From: Heliobacteriaceae bacterium
GTDB taxonomy: Bacteria > Bacillota > Desulfitobacteriia > Heliobacteriales > Heliobacteriaceae
DNA: 64,000 nt
NCBI GenBank assembly: GCA_028707535.1
Contig: JAQWAU010000002.1
Coordinates: forward strand, 62,001-126,000
Direction: 5' to 3'
A program made the translations under genes and the position numbers. This document shows positions 43,118 to 52,255 of this stretch, piece by piece (within the stretch, counting starts at the first letter, position 1; every line of letters starts with the position of its first letter). The notes below the pieces were generated by a model. That model was not told the origin of the DNA. It saw nothing but the letters and a program-made list of their open reading frames with translations, and did no database searches.

Positions 43118-43798
43118 TTAAACCGCTTTTACTTTAGCTTGATAAAAAAGCTTGCCCTGGGTATCTAAACTGGCAAAAAGAACATCTGTGCAGGATTGAA
43201 TACCAATTTTGGCCAGTTCCGTCTCCAGCCAGGCGGGGGTAAGATTAATTTTGGCCAGATTTTTATGGAACACATGGCCATCAATGATCAAGGTGACCGG
43301 CAAGCCTTCATATTCGGTGGCAAGACCCACATCAGCCGGCATGACCGGTCTTTTTTGTGATTTTGGAATTACACTCAGCTCGCCGCTGGTTTCCAGAATA
43401 GCAAATTCAACGTCGGCAAGGTTACTCATGTTTTTGGAACGGAGTTGTTCCAGGAGATCATTGATGTTGTACCTGATCCGGGCCATTTCGGCCTCGACGA
43501 TTCTGCCGTTTTCTACCAGAATGCTGGGTGTGCCACAGACTATACCGCGCACCCGTTCACTCTTGAGGGTTAGATAGGCCAACAAAACCTGGGCAAGGAG
43601 CAACATGAAGATGGGGACCATTCCACTGACTAGTGGAATGCCGGTGTTTTCCATCGGGATGGCGGCCAATTCGGAAAGCATAACGATGACAACCAGTTCA
43701 TATGGTTGTAGTTGGCCAATTTGCCGTTTGCCCATTAAACGCAGGCTGACGACGACAAGGGTAAATAAAATAATTGTCCGGATAATGGCAAGTAACAT
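43118..43798 (-). CDS. DUF421 (YetF/YcaP-like) membrane protein
   Basis: A 226-residue protein with three N-terminal membrane helices, GKRQIGQLQPYELVVIVMLSELAAIPM in the first part, and a cytoplasmic alpha/beta domain (KSERVRGIVCGTPSILVENG, ARIRYNINDLLEQLRSKN, DVEFAILETSGELSVIPKSQ). This is the DUF421 family linked to spores and cell surface in some Firmicutes. ATG 43798 is chosen with AAGGAGAAG upstream; a longer frame to 44152 has no membrane or family similarity. Confidence 0.9.
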   Translation of the reverse strand: MLLAIIRTIILFTLVVVSLRLMGKRQIGQLQPYELVVIVMLSELAAIPMENTGIPLVSGMVPIFMLLLAQVLLAYLTLKSERVRGIVCGTPSILVENGRIVEAEMARIRYNINDLLEQLRSKNMSNLADVEFAILETSGELSVIPKSQKRPVMPADVGLATEYEGLPVTLIIDGHVFHKNLAKINLTPAWLETELAKIGIQSCTDVLFASLDTQGKLFYQAKVKAV

Positions 43799-43882
43799 CG
43801 TCGGCTTCTCCTTGTTCGTTTTTTTCAATGCTTGGGTAACATTTTTTCCAATGGGCTGGTTTTTATGTAGATTGCTTCCGGC

Positions 43883-43907
43883 AAAAAAAAACCACCTACC
43901 GGTGGCG
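43883..43907 (-). terminator. minus-strand terminator after the small membrane protein gene
   Basis: Read on the minus strand: CCACC (43905-43901), loop GGTA, GGTGG (43896-43892), then nine T residues. Confidence 0.85.
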
Positions 43908-44022
43908 AGGACGATAAAGCTATTTTTTTGGTTCCACGCAAGATGTATTTTGGGGTAGGTTGGTCCTTTGGCGGGAATCATCGCTTTCCCCAAACGGTGG
44001 CGGTCAAGGGTGTCCCTATCGG

Positions 44023-44250
44023 CTATTGGGTTGCCGGTAGGGTAGTATCTGCGGCACTTACTGCTCCCGGTTGTGAGGGAACAGTTACCGGTCGTGATGA
44101 TACAAAGGCCATGATAATCAGCGTAAGAAATATTCCGGCGAAGATGGCGCATTTACGCCAGATCTTATCTTTGTCCAGGACAAAAAAAATAGTACCTAAA
44201 AGAGCGAGAACCAAGCCGACGGTACTGCCTAGACCGATTATTGCCCACAT
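44023..44250 (-). CDS. small two-helix membrane protein, unknown
   Basis: A 75-residue protein: MWAIIGLGSTVGLVLALLG, a short charged loop DKDKIWRK, a second helix CAIFAGIFLTLIIMAFV and a Ser/Thr/Pro-rich tail. It is unrecognised. ATG 44250 follows TTGGGAGGC with six-base spacing. A separate terminator downstream suggests its own transcript ahead of the DUF421 genes. Confidence 0.7.
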   Translation of the reverse strand: MWAIIGLGSTVGLVLALLGTIFFVLDKDKIWRKCAIFAGIFLTLIIMAFVSSRPVTVPSQPGAVSAADTTLPATQ

Positions 44251-44485
44251 TTTGTTGCCTCCCAAGAAAAAATTTGTGCTAAGTTACCAGAAAAGGATTC
44301 CCTGGGCCCTTTGTTTGGGGTTAGCATACCTAAGCAATGGCAAAAACATACATCTTTAAAAGGCGGGAACAGCCCGGTCTTGCCGGTGATTGTCTTTATT
44401 TTATCATGTAGGGGCATAATCGCCAAATGACATCTGCCATCATTTCAGCATAAGGTATAGCGAGCTTTGGGGAGGATGATTGCAG

Positions 44486-44848
44486 ATGGTTGATTTTATT
44501 TACGCGGTGCTTTTTTTAGCAGTTTTAGGCGTACTGGCTACCGCGAGTTTTGTGCTCCGGGTATATGGCCGGCCGGTAGCTGAATACTACGCGGCACGCA
44601 CTACTGTAGAGGAGCGGGAGACGGTGGCAAAGTTCGCCCAAACCGCTGTTGTGTACGTCCGGAATCGTTATGGGGACTATCCGGGAGACCAGCAGTTTGA
44701 ATTGGCCTTTAATTGGTTGGTAGAAGCATTGAATAAGCGGGGGATTACGGTTAAGGACGAGGAATTAAAGGCAATGGTAGAACTAGCCTACGAGGAAGCA
44801 AAAGCACTGGGATTTGTGCCTTCCTTGCAAGCAAAGCAAAATACCTGA
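44486..44848 (+). CDS. LLH-family holin-like protein
   Basis: A 120-residue protein with a single N-terminal membrane helix (about residues 4-24) and a helical soluble part: YYAARTTVEERETVAKFAQTAVVYV, FELAFNWLVEALNKRGITVKDEELKAMVELAYEEAKAL. The organisation resembles phage holin LLH family proteins, which also occur alone on clostridial chromosomes. No other phage gene is nearby. ATG 44486 is used; TTG 44480 is also possible after GGGGAGG. Confidence 0.7.
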   Translation: MVDFIYAVLFLAVLGVLATASFVLRVYGRPVAEYYAARTTVEERETVAKFAQTAVVYVRNRYGDYPGDQQFELAFNWLVEALNKRGITVKDEELKAMVELAYEEAKALGFVPSLQAKQNT

Positions 44849-44854
44849 ATGGTT

Positions 44855-45075
44855 TTTCTACAAAACTGGAATGCCGCACATTATGTGTGCAGTTACGCAC
44901 ATGGGACGATAGCCCATTGGAATAAGCAGCTACACCGTTTTCGGCGGTTTAATGTGTGGCATTGCATATCTTGACCCCATAAGACCGGGCATCTAAGGAC
45001 CGAGCCAGCGTTGCAAAAAACAGCCGATTTGACTGAAAAATCGGACTCTGATTAGTTTGAGTCTGGTTTTTTTTT
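44855..45075 (+). ncRNA. structured noncoding RNA, probably raiA-motif class
   Basis: A gene-free segment with dense pairing. ATGCCGCACA (44871-44880) pairs with TGTGTGGCAT (44953-44962) over ten pairs and closes a domain holding TGTGC/GCACA, ATGGG-ACGATAG-CCCAT (44901-44917) and ACCG/CGGT (44934-44948). Then come the unpaired-looking GACCCCATAAGACCGGGC and CTAAGGACCGAGCC, then CCGATT/AATCGG, GACTC/GAGTC and nine T residues (45067-45075) as a terminator. The conserved-looking strings are like the raiA RNA motif as I remember it; this identity needs a covariance search. The boundaries are approximate and no clear promoter was found. Confidence 0.68.
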
Positions 45076-45103
45076 GACTTGGCACGTAATTTGCTTATAT
45101 AAA
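45074..45103 (+). promoter_or_regulatory. promoter upstream of the 45198 gene
   Basis: TTGACT (45074-45079), 18-base spacer, TATAAA (45098-45103), beginning in the T run of the RNA terminator. Confidence 0.6.
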
Positions 45104-45112
45104 AGTATAAAA

Positions 45113-45170
45113 GCAAAATTCCGTTAATGGTGTCTCATTGTGTGCCGGCAAAATGCTGTCGGAATTTTGC
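45113..45170 (+). repeat. 11-bp perfect inverted repeat in the leader of the 45198 gene
   Basis: GCAAAATTCCG (45113-45123) faces CGGAATTTTGC (45160-45170) across 36 bases. It lies between the promoter and the ribosome site, so the mRNA leader would form a stem. No T run follows, so it is not a terminator. Confidence 0.72.
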
Positions 45171-45197
45171 GTTTGAAATTATGGGGAGGGTATTGCG

Positions 45198-45665
45198 ATG
45201 TCAGCACAAAACATATGCCCACTGGCGTTTCCTGGCGAAATCTGTAACTTTGCTAAATCGACTAATGGCCGGTGCAGTTTTATCCGGGGACCGTTTTTTG
45301 AACGGTTTTGCCCGATTGCCGCATTGGAAATGGAAGCCCAAGGGATGATTGCGCCGTATGCGGCACAAAGGTTAAATAAGGTTCGTTTGCAATGTGATCC
45401 TGATGCGAGTTCTGGTGACATTTCCACTTCCTATTTGCTGACGGAAGATGATATCAGGAGGCAGGTGCCCCTAGAACGACGACAGTATATCGGTAGCCGA
45501 AAAGGACTGTTGCGGATCTTGCGGACTTTGGTCCGGGAAGCAAATGCGGTTAGTGAGATGGCCGAAAAACGTGGCTACCGGGGGAAAGCACAAGGGCTGA
45601 AAAAGCAGGTGGATCTAATTGAACGTAATTTAGCGCCTTCGGAGAATCTGCCTTTACCCGGGTAA
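45198..45665 (+). CDS. unrecognised cysteine-containing protein
   Basis: A 155-residue soluble protein. The first 40 residues hold four cysteines: Cys7, Cys16, Cys26 and Cys38 (NICPLAFPGEICNF, GRCSF, ERFCPIAA); Cys66 follows. This may be a metal-binding or redox site. The C-terminal half is basic and helical (RRQVPLERRQYIG, LLRILRTLVREANAVSEMAEKRGY), which would suit nucleic acid binding. No signal peptide. ATG 45198 follows GGGGAGGG. I do not recognise a family. It lies between the structured RNA and comM. Confidence 0.75.
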   Translation: MSAQNICPLAFPGEICNFAKSTNGRCSFIRGPFFERFCPIAALEMEAQGMIAPYAAQRLNKVRLQCDPDASSGDISTSYLLTEDDIRRQVPLERRQYIGSRKGLLRILRTLVREANAVSEMAEKRGYRGKAQGLKKQVDLIERNLAPSENLPLPG

Positions 45666-45783
45666 TAGATGTCTGGCAGGGAGGGAAATTAAGGGAGGAA
45701 AAGAGAGGGAAGTCCCCCGTTTATGTCGAACAGCGTAAGGAAACAAAAAAAGGCGTGGTTCGATAAGCGGGGAGGGGTCGCTG

Positions 45784-47331
45784 GTGCTGGCGCAAGTTAA
45801 TAGTCTTGCTTTAGAAGGTCTGGTTGCCCAGACAATTCAGGTGGAGGTTGATGTGGCCAAAGGGCTACCGGCTTTTGACTTGGTGGGTCTGCCGGCCACA
45901 GCTGTGCGGGAGGCGAGGGAACGGGTCCGCTCCGCGATCCGGAACAGTGGGTTCGAGTTTCCTTTGCAGCGGATAACGGTAAATTTAGCCCCGGCCAATG
46001 TGCGTAAAGAAGGTTCCGGGTTGGATGTGGCGATTGCTTTAGGCATTTTGGCGGCTACCGGTCAGATTGAAACAGGGTTGCTTGCCGGCTGGTATTTTGT
46101 TGGGGAATTAGCCTTGGATGGTTCATTGCGGCGGGTTGATGGTGTTCTGGCAATGGCGTGGGGCCTTGTTCAGCAGCAACGAGATCCCGCAATCGGGCCG
46201 GTGAGGTTTTTGGTACCATCGAGAAATCAGGCGGAAGCTGCCCGGATCGAGCAAATCGCCACTTTTGGGGGGCAGAACCTGCGGGCTGTGGCGGAAGGGT
46301 TGACCAAGGGCATATTCCCGCCGGTGGGTCTGGGGGAACGGACTGACCAGGTAGAGTGCCTGGAGCAGGAAGGGCCGGACTTGGCCCACATCCAGGGCCA
46401 ACCCCTGGCAAAAAGGGCCTTGGAGATAGCCGCAGCCGGTGGTCATAATCTGGTGATGGTCGGACCGCCGGGAACAGGCAAAACCTTATTAGCCAGAAGT
46501 TTACCATCGATCATGCCACCCCTTACTACACAGGAAGCCTTGGAAGCAACGATGATCCATTCGGTGGCCGGGGCCTTGGCTAACGGAGTTAGCTGGATTC
46601 AATCCCGGCCTTTCCGGACACCCCATCACTTTACCACGCTCGCCGCCCTTCTCGGTGGCGGGCGTCCACCCCGTCCCGGCGAGATCAGTTTGGCTCATCA
46701 CGGTATTTTGTTCATGGATGAATGGCCGGAGTTTTCCCGGGAAGCTTTGGAGGGACTGCGACAGCCTTTGGAGGATGGGTGGCTGACTTTATCCCGGGTA
46801 GGGGGGACAGTCACCTATCCGGCCCGGTTTATGCTTTTGGCTTCGATGAATCCGTGTCTTTGTGGTTTCGCCGGTGATCCCGAGAATGAGTGCCGCTGTA
46901 CACCTTTAGCCATTGAGCGGTACCACAACCGGATCTCGGGTCCTTTGTGGGACCGGATGGATCTGCAAGTGGCGGTATTCCGGCCGGAATATGGGTTGCT
47001 CCGTCAGGAAAGTCCGGGCGGGGAGACTTCGGCGGTGGTGCAGGAGCGGGTTATTACTGCCCGGAAGCGGCAGCTGAGGCGCTTGCGGCAGGTTGGCCGG
47101 TTCCGGCAAGTGTATGCCAATGGCCAACTTACAGCGGAAATGGTGCGCGAGACTTGTCCCTTGGATGTGAAAGCAGAAACGTTGCTCCAATCGGCTTATG
47201 ACCGTTTAGGCTTGAGCGGGCGGGGGTTATACCGGACCATTAAAGTTGCCCGGACAATTGCCGATTTAAGGGGGGCTGATCTGATTGAAGGCCCGGACAT
47301 TGCAGAAGCCCTGCAGTACCGGCTGCCCTAA
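45784..47331 (+). CDS. comM: ComM/YifB-family Mg-chelatase-like AAA+ ATPase
   Basis: A 515-residue ATPase with an N-terminal Lon-like domain (FDLVGLPATAVREARERVRSAIRNSGFEFP), a central AAA+ module (VGPPGTGKTLLARSLP Walker A, ILFMDEWPEFSREALEGLRQPLEDG Walker B) and a C-terminal Mg-chelatase-type region (ASMNPCLCGFAGDP). In transforming bacteria ComM is a helicase that extends branch migration during recombination. GTG 45784 follows GGGGAGGGG. It precedes dprA, as often seen. Confidence 0.93.
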   Translation: MLAQVNSLALEGLVAQTIQVEVDVAKGLPAFDLVGLPATAVREARERVRSAIRNSGFEFPLQRITVNLAPANVRKEGSGLDVAIALGILAATGQIETGLLAGWYFVGELALDGSLRRVDGVLAMAWGLVQQQRDPAIGPVRFLVPSRNQAEAARIEQIATFGGQNLRAVAEGLTKGIFPPVGLGERTDQVECLEQEGPDLAHIQGQPLAKRALEIAAAGGHNLVMVGPPGTGKTLLARSLPSIMPPLTTQEALEATMIHSVAGALANGVSWIQSRPFRTPHHFTTLAALLGGGRPPRPGEISLAHHGILFMDEWPEFSREALEGLRQPLEDGWLTLSRVGGTVTYPARFMLLASMNPCLCGFAGDPENECRCTPLAIERYHNRISGPLWDRMDLQVAVFRPEYGLLRQESPGGETSAVVQERVITARKRQLRRLRQVGRFRQVYANGQLTAEMVRETCPLDVKAETLLQSAYDRLGLSGRGLYRTIKVARTIADLRGADLIEGPDIAEALQYRLP

Positions 47332-47351
47332 AAGTGAAATACACCGTTAAA

Positions 47352-47384
47352 AAGCCGGCCATCACCGATTGTAATGGCTGGTTT
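47352..47384 (+). terminator. possible weak terminator after comM
   Basis: AAGCCGGCCAT (47352-47362) pairs with ATGGCTGGTTT (47374-47384) with two G-U pairs around an 11-base loop. Few T residues follow, so termination may be partial. Confidence 0.5.
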
Positions 47385-47474
47385 AGCGACAACGGCTGGT
47401 TTGTCCGGAGCAGGAATTGGGCAAAATTTGGCGAAGCAGGTCCCTACCCGCAAAATGTTTCCCAACAAAATCCC

Positions 47475-47503
47475 TTGACAAGCGGTAGATGAGCGTTTAA
47501 TGT
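47475..47503 (+). promoter_or_regulatory. possible promoter for dprA-topA block
   Basis: TTGACA (47475-47480) with a weak -10 TAATGT (47498-47503) at 17 bases. A TATGAT at 47520-47525 is another -10 candidate. The whole gap 47332-47630 has no gene; it holds the hairpin above, these signals and an inverted repeat. Confidence 0.5.
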
Positions 47504-47517
47504 TAATAGGAATTATA

Positions 47518-47560
47518 TGGTATGATTATCCAGCTAAGTTGGGGCTTGCCTTGCATACCA
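47518..47560 (+). repeat. 7-bp inverted repeat in the dprA leader
   Basis: TGGTATG (47518-47524) faces CATACCA (47554-47560) across 29 bases in the region expected to be the dprA leader. It could be a stem-loop in the mRNA or a regulator site. Confidence 0.45.
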
Positions 47561-47630
47561 ATAAATAATCTACCGTTTAGCCGTATGGATCAAAGGGGTA
47601 TAGCAAAAGCGGTAGCAGGGGGTATTAGGC

Positions 47631-48716
47631 ATGTTGTTACCGCAGGAACGGGAATGCTGGTTGGCCTTAGCTGCTTTGCCCGGCATTGGCGCCCGGCGTT
47701 TTCATGCCTTGCTAAAGCGTTTTGGCACCGCCCAGGCGGCTTGGCTGGCTAATGAGCAGGAATGGGACGGGGTTGGCGGCTTAACCAGCAAAGGCTGGCG
47801 TAAGACCTTGGCTGCCCGGAAACCGGAATTGATTACACGATTGCAGGAACGACTTGCCTTGGGGGACCTTTATGCCGTTACCTTAAGGGATGAAATTTAT
47901 CCGGAACTATTACGGCATATTCCCGACCCGCCGCCGGTCCTTTACGTTAAAGGCACTTTGCAGCCGGAAGACCGGGATGCGATCGCCATTGTCGGTACCC
48001 GTAAAGCTTCCCCTTACGGGGAAAAGGTATGTCGGGAAATTGCCAACGGGTTAGGACGTTACGGACGGACGGTAATCAGTGGTCTCGCGCGGGGGATTGA
48101 TGGTGTTGCCCACCGTGGCGCCTTGGCGGCTGGGGGGCGAACCATTGCGGTTTTAGCTAGCGGGGTGGATAAAATCTATCCACCGGAACACCAAGGTTTG
48201 GCGTTACAGATTGTGGCGCAAGGGGCCTTGGTTAGTGAATATCCCCCTGGTACCCCAGCGGAAGCGGGCCGGTTTCCGGCCCGTAATCGGATTATTTCGG
48301 GGCTGGCGCAGGGGGTTATTGTCGTGGAGGCTGCGGAAAAATCCGGTGCGTTGATTACTGCCGATCAAGCATTGGAGCAAGGCCGGGAAGTGTTTGCCGT
48401 GCCCGGGCCGGTAACAGTAAGGCATAGCCTGGGTTGCCACCGGTTAATCCAGCAAGGAGCCAAGCTAGTTGTATCAATAGAAGACATTTTGACGGAAGTA
48501 CCGGGGTCATTGGCTGTTGCCGGGCAGGCACCCACTATGGCCTTGTCGGCCCAGGAAACCCGGGTGTTGTCTAAGCTTCACTGGGAACCAAAAAATACGG
48601 GCGAATTGGTGCAAGCAACCGGCTTACCCGGGGCAGAATTAGCGGTTGTTTTGACCCTGCTGGAAATGAAAGGGCTAATCAGGCAATTGCCTGGTGGCCG
48701 GTTTGCTTCCGCCTGA
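47631..48716 (+). CDS. dprA: DNA-processing protein DprA
   Basis: A 361-residue protein: an N-terminal helical domain (LAALPGIGARRFHALLKRFG), the Rossmann-like DprA core (AIVGTRKASPYGEKV, VISGLARGIDGVAHRGAL, LASGVDKIYPPEH, SEYPPGTPAEAGRFPARNRIISGL, EKSGALITADQALEQGREVFAVPG) and a C-terminal winged helix (ETRVLSKL to GGRFASA). It loads RecA on single-stranded DNA taken up in transformation. ATG 47631 follows AGGGGGT. Confidence 0.95.
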   Translation: MLLPQERECWLALAALPGIGARRFHALLKRFGTAQAAWLANEQEWDGVGGLTSKGWRKTLAARKPELITRLQERLALGDLYAVTLRDEIYPELLRHIPDPPPVLYVKGTLQPEDRDAIAIVGTRKASPYGEKVCREIANGLGRYGRTVISGLARGIDGVAHRGALAAGGRTIAVLASGVDKIYPPEHQGLALQIVAQGALVSEYPPGTPAEAGRFPARNRIISGLAQGVIVVEAAEKSGALITADQALEQGREVFAVPGPVTVRHSLGCHRLIQQGAKLVVSIEDILTEVPGSLAVAGQAPTMALSAQETRVLSKLHWEPKNTGELVQATGLPGAELAVVLTLLEMKGLIRQLPGGRFASA

Positions 48717-48800
48717 CCTTAAGGTTGGGGGAAGGCAGGCCGGGTAATAATAGGCGGTAGAGAGTCGGCATTGATAGGTTTTTAAGATGAGGTGAACCGG

Positions 48801-50933
48801 TTGGGCAAAGTACTGGTGATTGTGGAATCTCCTGCAAAGGCAAAAACAATCAGTAAATTCCTGGGCCGGAATTATCAAGTCAAGGCTTCCGTAGGCCATG
48901 TACGGGATTTGCCCAAAAGCCAGTTTGGGGTGGACGTAGAAAATGATTTTTCCCCTAAATACATTACTATTCGCGGGAAGGGAGAACTGCTCAAAGAGTT
49001 ACGTAATGCCGCCCGAAAAGCTGACAAAATACTACTGGGCGCCGACCCGGACCGGGAAGGGGAAGCTATTGCTTGGCATTTGAGCCAGATCCTAGGCGTT
49101 ACCGAAAAGGCTCCGTGCCGGATTGATTTTAACGAGATTACGAAAGCGGCAATCCAAAAGGCGGTAAAAAAGCCGCGCCAAATTGATTATGACCGGGTGG
49201 AGGCACAACAGGCCAGGCGAATTTTGGACCGGATCGTCGGTTATAAATTAAGTCCTTTGCTTTGGCGGAAAATCCGCAAAGGATTGTCCGCCGGACGGGT
49301 CCAATCGGTAGCTGTGCGCTTGATTTGTGACCGGGAAGAGGAGATCCGGGGCTTCAAACCGGAAGAATATTGGTCTTTAACCGCGGAATTACAGGCAGCC
49401 AAGGGAATTTTGTGCGCACGTTTGCATAGTCAGGTAGCGGGGAAGAAACTGGAAGTCCGGAACAAGGCGCAAATGGATGGGATTCTTGGGGAGATAAAAC
49501 AGCAACAATTTGTGATTACAAGCGTTAAAACCCGAGAAAAACGGCGTAATCCGGCGCCACCGTTTACCACCAGTTCTCTGCAGCAGGAAGCCTACCGCAA
49601 GCTGGGGTTTACCGCGCGTCGGACCATGATGGTGGCCCAACAGTTGTATGAGGGCCTTGATCTGGGTAAGGAAGGAACGGTTGGTCTGGTCACTTACATT
49701 CGCACCGATTCTGTTCGCCTTGCGGCCACCGCCTTAGAAGAAGCCAGGATCTGGATTGGACAGCGTTTTGGGACTGACTATTTGCCACCAGAGGCAAGAA
49801 ATTTTGAAAATCGAAACAAAACCCAGAATGCGCACGAAGCCATCCGGCCAACATCCGTATTTAGGGAACCGGAGACGATTAAATCATTGGTAACGGCAGA
49901 CCAGTTTAAATTATATAGATTAATCTACAACCGGTTTGTTGCCAGTCAAATGAGTGTCGCCGTGCTCGATAACACAACAGTTGATATTACTGCCGGGAAT
50001 TATGTTTTCCGGGTAACCGGTTCTGTTATCAAGTTTCCGGGTTTCATGAAAGTATACATCGAAGGTAAGGATGACGAGATAACGGAGGACCAGGGATTAT
50101 TGCCGGCAGTGGTGGTGGGTGAGGTTTTAGCCGTACAGAAACTTGAGCCCAAACAACACTTTACCCAGCCGCCACCACGTTACACCGAGGCTACCCTGGT
50201 AAAAGTACTTGAAGAGAAGGGAATTGGCCGCCCTTCAACTTATGCGCCGATCGTTGAGACGATTGTGGCTCGGGGTTATGTGGTCCGGGAGGAAAAACAG
50301 TTTTTCCCGACCGAACTGGGTGAAGTTGTCGTTGATCTGCTGAAGGAATATTTTCCAAAGGTTATCGATGTTGAGTTCACGGCCGGGATGGAGGCTAAAC
50401 TTGACCAGGTTGCGGATGGGCAGCAGGACTGGAAGGCTGTTTTGCAGGATTTTTATCAGCCTTTTCAGGAGGACTTGACCGCAGCGGAAGAGGCAATTGG
50501 TGAAATTGAGATCGCCGAGGAAGTTAGTGACCAGTGTTGTGATGTGTGTGGAACGAATCTGGTGGTCAAAATTGGCCGCTTTGGCAAATTCTTGGCGTGC
50601 CCCCGGTTTCCTGAGTGCCGGTTTACCAAACCGTTACTCGAAGAAATTGGGGTGACCTGCCCGAAATGCGGGGGAGCGGTTGTTGCCCGGCGCACAAAAA
50701 AGGGCCGTAAATTTTACGGTTGTGCGAATTATCCCGAATGTGATTATCTTTCTTGGGAACGGCCGACGAATGTTCGTTGCAGCCAATGTGGGAACTTGAT
50801 GGTGATTAAGCAGTCCCGGAAAACCGGGCAGCGGCGGGTTTGCCCCCAAAAAGGGTGCGGTTACGAAGAAGCGGTGATTGAAGGGGCGAACCAAGAGACG
50901 GGCGAAAGGCCGGTTGGGGAGTTCAGGGTATGA
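48801..50933 (+). CDS. topA: DNA topoisomerase I
   Basis: A 710-residue type IA topoisomerase. The Toprim domain begins [18 protein letters not shown] and includes [14 protein letters not shown]; the active Tyr299 is in [22 protein letters not shown] is conserved. Three C-terminal zinc modules follow ([25 protein letters not shown]). TTG 48801 gives normal spacing to GATGAGGTGA; GTG 48792 lies inside that ribosome site. Its stop overlaps trmFO by ATGA. Confidence 0.95.
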   Translation: MGKVLVIVESPAKAKTISKFLGRNYQVKASVGHVRDLPKSQFGVDVENDFSPKYITIRGKGELLKELRNAARKADKILLGADPDREGEAIAWHLSQILGVTEKAPCRIDFNEITKAAIQKAVKKPRQIDYDRVEAQQARRILDRIVGYKLSPLLWRKIRKGLSAGRVQSVAVRLICDREEEIRGFKPEEYWSLTAELQAAKGILCARLHSQVAGKKLEVRNKAQMDGILGEIKQQQFVITSVKTREKRRNPAPPFTTSSLQQEAYRKLGFTARRTMMVAQQLYEGLDLGKEGTVGLVTYIRTDSVRLAATALEEARIWIGQRFGTDYLPPEARNFENRNKTQNAHEAIRPTSVFREPETIKSLVTADQFKLYRLIYNRFVASQMSVAVLDNTTVDITAGNYVFRVTGSVIKFPGFMKVYIEGKDDEITEDQGLLPAVVVGEVLAVQKLEPKQHFTQPPPRYTEATLVKVLEEKGIGRPSTYAPIVETIVARGYVVREEKQFFPTELGEVVVDLLKEYFPKVIDVEFTAGMEAKLDQVADGQQDWKAVLQDFYQPFQEDLTAAEEAIGEIEIAEEVSDQCCDVCGTNLVVKIGRFGKFLACPRFPECRFTKPLLEEIGVTCPKCGGAVVARRTKKGRKFYGCANYPECDYLSWERPTNVRCSQCGNLMVIKQSRKTGQRRVCPQKGCGYEEAVIEGANQETGERPVGEFRV

Positions 50934-52255
50934 AGGTAACGGTGATCGGGGCCGGATTGGCTGGTGCGGAAGCGACCTGGCAGATTGTCCGGCGGGGGAT
51001 ACCGGTACGCCTTTTTGAGATGCGGCCAGGGCAAATGACTCCGGCCCATAAGACCGGGGACTTTGCTGAGTTGGTTTGTTCAAACTCATTTCGCGGGGCC
51101 GCCTTGGAAAATGCGGTTGGTCTTTTGAAGGAGGAGATGCGTCGGCTGGGGTCCCTGATTATGCTGGCGGCTAATGAGCACCAGGTGGCGGCTGGGGGCG
51201 CTTTGGCGGTTGACCGCGACTGTTTTGCCCGGGCGATCACCCAGCGATTGGTAAACCATCCTTTGGTTGAAGTTGTGCGCGAAGAGGTGCGTGCTCTACC
51301 GGAGGAAGGAATCATTATTTTAGCTACCGGTCCGCTTACTTCGCCGGCTTTAGCGGCGGCGATCACTAAATGGACCGGAGAAGACCAGTTATATTTTTAC
51401 GATGCCGCAGCACCGATCATCACGGGGGATTCCATTGATCCGGCGGTGGCCTTTTGGGGATCCCGGTATGGTAAAGGTACGGCGGATTATTTGAATTGTC
51501 CGTTTAACGAAGCGGAATACGCCCGGTTTTACCAGGAATTGGTTGATGCGGAAGCTTGCCGGCTGAAGGAGTTTGAACGGGAAGTATTTTTTGAAGGGTG
51601 TATGCCAATTGAAGTTATGGCCCGCCGGGGCCGGCAGACCTTATTGTACGGACCGCTCAAGCCGGTAGGTTTGGCAACGGAAAATGGGGAAAGGCCTTAC
51701 GCAGTGGTTCAGCTGCGTAAGGAAAACCGGGAAGGAACCTTGTTTAACCTGGTCGGTTTTCAGACCAACCTGAAGTGGCCGGAACAGCAGCGGGTTTTCC
51801 GGCTAATTCCCGGTTTGGAAAGGGCAGAGTTTGTGCGGTACGGGTTTATGCACCGGAATACTTTTATCAACGGTGCGGCTTTATTGTTGCCGACGTTTCA
51901 GTTGCGCCGTCAGCCCAACATCTTGTTTGCCGGTCAAATTACCGGCGTAGAAGGTTACGTGGAATCGGCTGCTTCCGGCTTGGTGGCCGGAGTAAATGCC
52001 AGTCTGCTGGCTCAGGGATCGCGTCCGGTATGTTTTCCGCCGGAAACCGCAATCGGTGCCTTGCCGGCTTACATTACCAGTGCCGATCCCCGCTATTTTC
52101 AACCAATGAAAGTTAATTATGGCTTATTTCCTCCCGTGCCGGGCAAGTTAAAGGGGAAACGCCAGCGAAACGAAGCTCAGGCCCAGCGGGCACTGGCTGT
52201 CTTAGCCGAATTTTCGCCCCAAGTGCCCCCCCTTAAGGAGCGAGCGGATGAATGA
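50930..52255 (+). CDS. trmFO: methylene-THF-tRNA (uracil54-C5)-methyltransferase TrmFO
   Basis: A 441-residue FAD enzyme that makes T54 in tRNA with methylenetetrahydrofolate. The FAD motif [19 protein letters not shown] is at the N-terminus; [61 protein letters not shown] and [16 protein letters not shown] are diagnostic. Between topA and xerC it is in its conserved Firmicute place. Confidence 0.96.
   Translation: MKVTVIGAGLAGAEATWQIVRRGIPVRLFEMRPGQMTPAHKTGDFAELVCSNSFRGAALENAVGLLKEEMRRLGSLIMLAANEHQVAAGGALAVDRDCFARAITQRLVNHPLVEVVREEVRALPEEGIIILATGPLTSPALAAAITKWTGEDQLYFYDAAAPIITGDSIDPAVAFWGSRYGKGTADYLNCPFNEAEYARFYQELVDAEACRLKEFEREVFFEGCMPIEVMARRGRQTLLYGPLKPVGLATENGERPYAVVQLRKENREGTLFNLVGFQTNLKWPEQQRVFRLIPGLERAEFVRYGFMHRNTFINGAALLLPTFQLRRQPNILFAGQITGVEGYVESAASGLVAGVNASLLAQGSRPVCFPPETAIGALPAYITSADPRYFQPMKVNYGLFPPVPGKLKGKRQRNEAQAQRALAVLAEFSPQVPPLKERADE

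Noticed and set aside
43799-44152. 118-residue N-terminal extension of the DUF421 protein
   Set aside because: The extension is polar, crosses a minus-strand terminator and part of the neighbouring gene, and ATG 43798 has its own AAGGAG site and begins the known family.
44881-44920. Cyclic di-GMP (GEMM) riboswitch, from ACGCACATGGGACGATAG
   Set aside because: The flanking GEMM core (GGGCAAACC and the tetraloop receptor helix) is missing and the RNA ends in its own terminator with no gene directly controlled.
44486-45075. Prophage remnant, suggested by the holin-like gene
   Set aside because: No integrase, capsid, lysin, attachment repeat or other phage gene is present nearby.
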